25,985 nucleotides of DNA from an uncultured Phascolarctobacterium sp. (GTDB taxonomy: Bacteria > Bacillota > Negativicutes > Acidaminococcales > Acidaminococcaceae), in the NCBI GenBank assembly GCA_900544795.1, contig UQWM01000027.1, positions 1-25,985 on the forward strand, written 5' to 3'. The notes beneath the pieces are model-generated. The model was not told the DNA's origin. It saw nothing but the letters and a program-made list of their open reading frames with translations, and did no database searches. The translations under genes were made by a program, and so were the position numbers. Positions 23,582 through 25,985 of this stretch are shown piece after piece. Position 1 is the first letter of the stretch. Each line of letters opens with the position of its first letter.

Positions 23582-24661
23582 ATGAAAAATCCCAACGGCT
23601 ACGGCGGCGTCAGCAAGCTGCCCGGCAACCGCCGCAGACCCTATCGGGTGCGTTTAACAACAGGCTGGCAGCAGGAAGGCGGCAAGCGCCGGCAAAAATA
23701 CCATACTTTGGGCTATTATGCCAGCCGCCGTGCCGCCCTTATCGCCCTGGCCGATTACAACAAACGTCCCTACGACCTAAACCTGCACCATATCACCTGT
23801 GCCGAGCTTTACAAAAAATGGTATGCCAAACACACAGCCCGTCTCTCACAATCATCGTGCTACAGCTTTGCGGCGGCATGGAAAAAATGCGCCGCCCTGT
23901 GGCAGCAGCCTATCACCAGCGTCAAAAAAGCTCATATGCAGGCCATCTTGGACGATAACCAACATTTATCTGCCAGCGTGCAAACCAGGCTTAAAACTAT
24001 TTTCAGCGGTATCTTTAGGCTGGCGTTGGAAAATGACCTTATCAGCGTCGATTACTCTCATTATTTAGAAAAAAGTTCGACTGCCACACAAATGGCTCGC
24101 AGTATTTTCAGCCGCAGCGAGATAAGCTGCCTCTGGCAAAATCTAACCTTAGCCCTGCCGCTGCCTAATGGCAGCAGACACCACTATATTGACGTCCGCT
24201 TAGTCGATACCATACTGATCATGCTTTACAGCGGTATCCGCATCGGTGAGCTGCTGCAAATCAAAACCGCACAAATTGACTTAAAAAAGCAAATCATCGA
24301 CCTACACGGCACCAAAACCAAAGCGGCCAAGCGTATTTTGCCTCTGCATAAAGAAATTTTACCGCTTATCGAAGCCCGCATGCATGGCACTTATCTTATC
24401 GAAGCACCAACCGGTCAGAATCTTAACTATGATGCTTATAAAAAATGCTTTTTCGACCCGTTGATGGCCCAGCTCAAAATGCAGCACAAGCCCCACGACT
24501 GCCGCCATACCTTTATCAGCGGTATGGATAGCTGCGGCGTAGCGGCTGGCAGCGTTATTTTAAAACGCATCGTGGGCCATGCCAACGCCGACGTTACCGA
24601 AAGCTATACCCACAAAAATATCCGTCAGCTGGTAAGCGCCGTAAACAAGTTAAAATATTAA
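23582..24661 (+). CDS. Tyrosine-type site-specific recombinase/integrase
   Basis: A 359-residue integrase. A basic N-terminal arm-binding-like segment (residues 1-60, GYGGVSKLPGNRRRPYRVRL) is followed by a SAM-like core-binding domain (about 70-165) and a catalytic domain with the complete active site: Arg in YSGIRIGELL (about 217), Lys in GTKTKAAKR, HDCRHTF (His-x-x-Arg, about 308-314), GHANADV and the nucleophile Tyr in TESYTH. The length and full catalytic set suggest an active enzyme. ATG has GGAGG 6 nt upstream. It is one of few plus-strand genes. No excisionase, phage or conjugation genes accompany it. Immediately downstream are two damaged pilin genes, so it could be an orphan integrase from a lost element or a DNA-rearranging enzyme for the pilin cassettes (inference). 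Confidence 0.93.
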   Translation: MKNPNGYGGVSKLPGNRRRPYRVRLTTGWQQEGGKRRQKYHTLGYYASRRAALIALADYNKRPYDLNLHHITCAELYKKWYAKHTARLSQSSCYSFAAAWKKCAALWQQPITSVKKAHMQAILDDNQHLSASVQTRLKTIFSGIFRLALENDLISVDYSHYLEKSSTATQMARSIFSRSEISCLWQNLTLALPLPNGSRHHYIDVRLVDTILIMLYSGIRIGELLQIKTAQIDLKKQIIDLHGTKTKAAKRILPLHKEILPLIEARMHGTYLIEAPTGQNLNYDAYKKCFFDPLMAQLKMQHKPHDCRHTFISGMDSCGVAAGSVILKRIVGHANADVTESYTHKNIRQLVSAVNKLKY

Positions 24662-24770
24662 GTATTGTGTCCTACCAGTGCCTTACAAAAATAAAACGGC
24701 TAAAAAAATATAAAAGCTTCTAATCCGCTTTGCCAGTACCTTTAGCAGCACTTTTCGCTATTATGAACTA

Positions 24771-24801
24771 TTATTAAAAACATAAAATTTTATTAAAAAC
24801 A
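24771..24801. repeat. Direct repeat TTATTAAAAACA at the pilin 5' edge
   Basis: A 12-bp direct repeat, TTATTAAAAACA at 24771-24782 and 24790-24801, sits with its second copy over the first codons of the pilin reading frame. It marks the exact place where the gene loses its expected start and ribosome binding site. It could be a small duplication or a recombination junction. The 24662-24770 stretch has no gene. Confidence 0.5.
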
Positions 24802-25241
24802 GAAAAGGTTTTACTCTGGTAGAACTGGTCGTAGTTATCGCTATTATCGGTATCCTTGCAGGTATCGCAGTACCGCGTTTCTTAGACGCAACCGAATCAG
24901 CTCGTGGGGCTAAAATCGTTGCAGATATGCGTACTATCCAAGCAGCAGAAGTTATTTATTATGCGAAGTATGCCAAATATCCATTAACAGCTGATGCGGG
25001 AAACGGCGTTACTAGTGATTTTACCAATTTAGTACAAGGTGGATGGCCAACTCCTCCAGCCGGCAAATTTCTTATTGCACCTGTTTTGAACACTGCAAAT
25101 GATCCTTATGAAGCTACCGCAGCGACCGCTTATGTCTATACTAATACTGACGCTGCTGCGCCTGGTGAGATCACTTTAGGAGCTAGCGGCCCTACATTAA
25201 CTGATTTATTAAGTGGCACAGCTAAAAAACCTGCAGCCTAA
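24792..25241 (+). CDS. Type IV pilin without a recognisable start codon (silent cassette or 5'-truncated gene)
   Basis: An open frame of 149 codons reads IKNRKGFTLVELVVVIAII, a textbook prepilin leader with PilD cleavage between Gly and Phe and Glu at +5. The hydrophobic helix to VPRFLDA, an alpha-helical stalk and a variable Ala/Thr-rich C-terminus ending GTAKKPAA follow. All of this is intact, but there is no ATG, GTG or TTG before the leader. The frame is bounded by TAA at 24783-24785, the first usable codon is ATT (24792), and no ribosome binding site is visible. The first in-frame ATG (24927) would drop the whole helix. So it is either an ATT-started gene, a gene whose ATG mutated, or a silent cassette. 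A strong terminator follows at 25258-25294. It is paralogous to the convergent pilin at 25299-25915. Confidence 0.8.
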   Translation: MKNRKGFTLVELVVVIAIIGILAGIAVPRFLDATESARGAKIVADMRTIQAAEVIYYAKYAKYPLTADAGNGVTSDFTNLVQGGWPTPPAGKFLIAPVLNTANDPYEATAATAYVYTNTDAAAPGEITLGASGPTLTDLLSGTAKKPAA

Positions 25242-25257
25242 TAGTTATTTAAATTAT

Positions 25258-25294
25258 AAAAATCCCGCTGCCTATTAACGTTAGCGGGATTTTT
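25258..25294. terminator. Bidirectional terminator between the convergent pilin genes
   Basis: A perfect 12-bp stem, AAAAATCCCGCT at 25258-25269 with AGCGGGATTTTT at 25283-25294, has T/A runs on both sides. It lies 16 nt past the first pilin stop and just beyond the extended end of the second. Confidence 0.88.
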
Positions 25295-25298
25295 CATG

Positions 25299-25915
25299 TT
25301 AAATATTGGGTATTTTTAAAACACCATCACTTTTAATGACCTCAAAATCACCCTTAGTCAACGCCACTTTAACACTTTCTATCAACTCAATAGCCAGTTT
25401 ACTAGCTGTTTCCATACTAATGTTATTATGCGAAGATACTTATACCGGACCACCACCATTATTACCTTTTTTCCCTTCTAAAAATTCATAAATTGATTTG
25501 CCATCGCAGGTAGCAAATTGAAAATCTACGCCATCACGTTGTTGACTGTTATAACCATAATAGTACTGCCTACCTGATAAATCGTAACGATAAGTGCTGC
25601 CATTGTTACCTTGGATTACAAGAAAACCTTTGGGTGGCAATGGATAACCACTGGCAAAATAGTTATTAAATTTTTCGGAGCCAGCAGCAAACGTATAACC
25701 TTTGTCTGTTGTTGTGACCTTAGGATATTTACCACCATTATTGGCAGCAAAAACCAAGGCCATACTTTCGATAGTACGCATATCGCCTAGTAGCTTTGCT
25801 CCTCTGGCGGCTTCGTTAGCGTCAGTAAAACGTGGAATAGCTAGCCAGCTAAAATGCCAAGTATAGCTATTACTATTACAATTTCTATTAATGTAAACCC
25901 CTTTATCTTTTTCAT
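25299..25915 (-). pseudogene. Type IV pilin with a frameshift and a premature stop
   Basis: ATG at 25915 has GAGGG 7 nt upstream and begins MKKIKGFTLIEIVIVIAIL, a normal prepilin leader and helix. After GILAG the frame hits TAG. Removing a 1-nt loss near 25841-25848 restores LAIPRFTDANEAARGAKLL and the rest of the pilin, including GSTYRYDLSGRQYYYGY. That frame stops at TAA (25440-25442) but then stays open for 46 more codons (VSSHNNISMETAS to VLKIPNI) until TAA at 25299-25301, right at the terminator. The original protein was therefore probably about 205 residues. The extracellular part is related to the first pilin (DMRTI, PPxGxFLI-like segments). With both lesions no pilin can be made unless they are bypassed, repaired or are sequencing errors. 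Confidence 0.75.
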
Positions 25916-25947
25916 ATTTATACCCTCTAAAGATAGTGTCAAATAAA

Positions 25948-25957
25948 GTTCGCAAAA
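25948..25957 (-). repeat. Third copy of the TTTTGCGAAC decamer
   Basis: The minus strand reads TTTTGCGAAC here, about 33 nt upstream of the second pilin start. It is followed by TTATTTGACACTATC, which resembles the sequence after the copy at 29-38 (TTAATTGTACTCTATC). About 22 of 27 aligned bases agree. Confidence 0.4.
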
Positions 25958-25985
25958 ACCATAATACTCCGATAAAAGCTTATGC

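Overview
The window looks like chromosomal DNA of a diderm (outer-membrane-bearing) Firmicute, most likely class Negativicutes and perhaps the Acidaminococcaceae/Phascolarctobacterium group. That placement is inferred from gene content: an RND efflux pump with its periplasmic adaptor, type IV pilus assembly genes and a lipid A-type glycosyltransferase (Gram-negative traits) sit beside RNase HIII, strong AGGAGG ribosome binding sites, a tandem glycine riboswitch and a Tn4451/TnpX-like serine recombinase remnant (Firmicute traits). Almost everything up to 23.4 kb is on the minus strand.

From right to left, 12.0-0.19 kb is a tightly packed nine-gene run behind one good promoter (about 11984-12013). 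It holds an RND adaptor and pump, larB and larC (nickel-pincer cofactor synthesis), rnhC, a YdjC/ChbG-type deacetylase, an LPG-synthase-TM/flippase-like membrane protein, a GalE-type epimerase and an ArnT-like glycosyltransferase. Gaps are 0-23 nt or overlaps, and I see no internal terminator. A hairpin at 190-220 closes the run. The last four genes resemble the pathways that put an amino sugar on lipid A phosphate (Francisella NaxD/FlmK, Bordetella Lgm).

12.1-15.3 kb holds pilM, pilN and pilO with their own promoter and terminator, and the prepilin peptidase gene pilD. 15.4-19.3 kb is a decayed sensor region. It has a full-length hybrid histidine kinase pseudogene carrying one frameshift and one in-frame stop. 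A second sensor gene next to it is cut inside its sensor domain and fused to the C-terminal third of a large serine recombinase.

19.5-23.1 kb has a DAACS-family dicarboxylate/amino-acid symporter, a tRNA-Arg/Gly/Pro cluster with a near-consensus promoter and a terminator, and an alanine/glycine:cation symporter under a tandem glycine riboswitch that ends in an intrinsic terminator. 23.1-23.6 kb has a small membrane or secreted protein gene whose promoter contains a perfect palindrome.

23.6-26.0 kb is the most unusual part. A solitary tyrosine recombinase is followed by two convergent type IV pilin genes that share a bidirectional terminator. The first is intact from the prepilin cleavage motif onward but has no ATG/GTG/TTG start and no ribosome binding site. 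The second has a good start but carries a frameshift and a premature stop. They could be silent pilin cassettes served by the recombinase, or simply pilin genes in decay. The sequence alone cannot decide between these.
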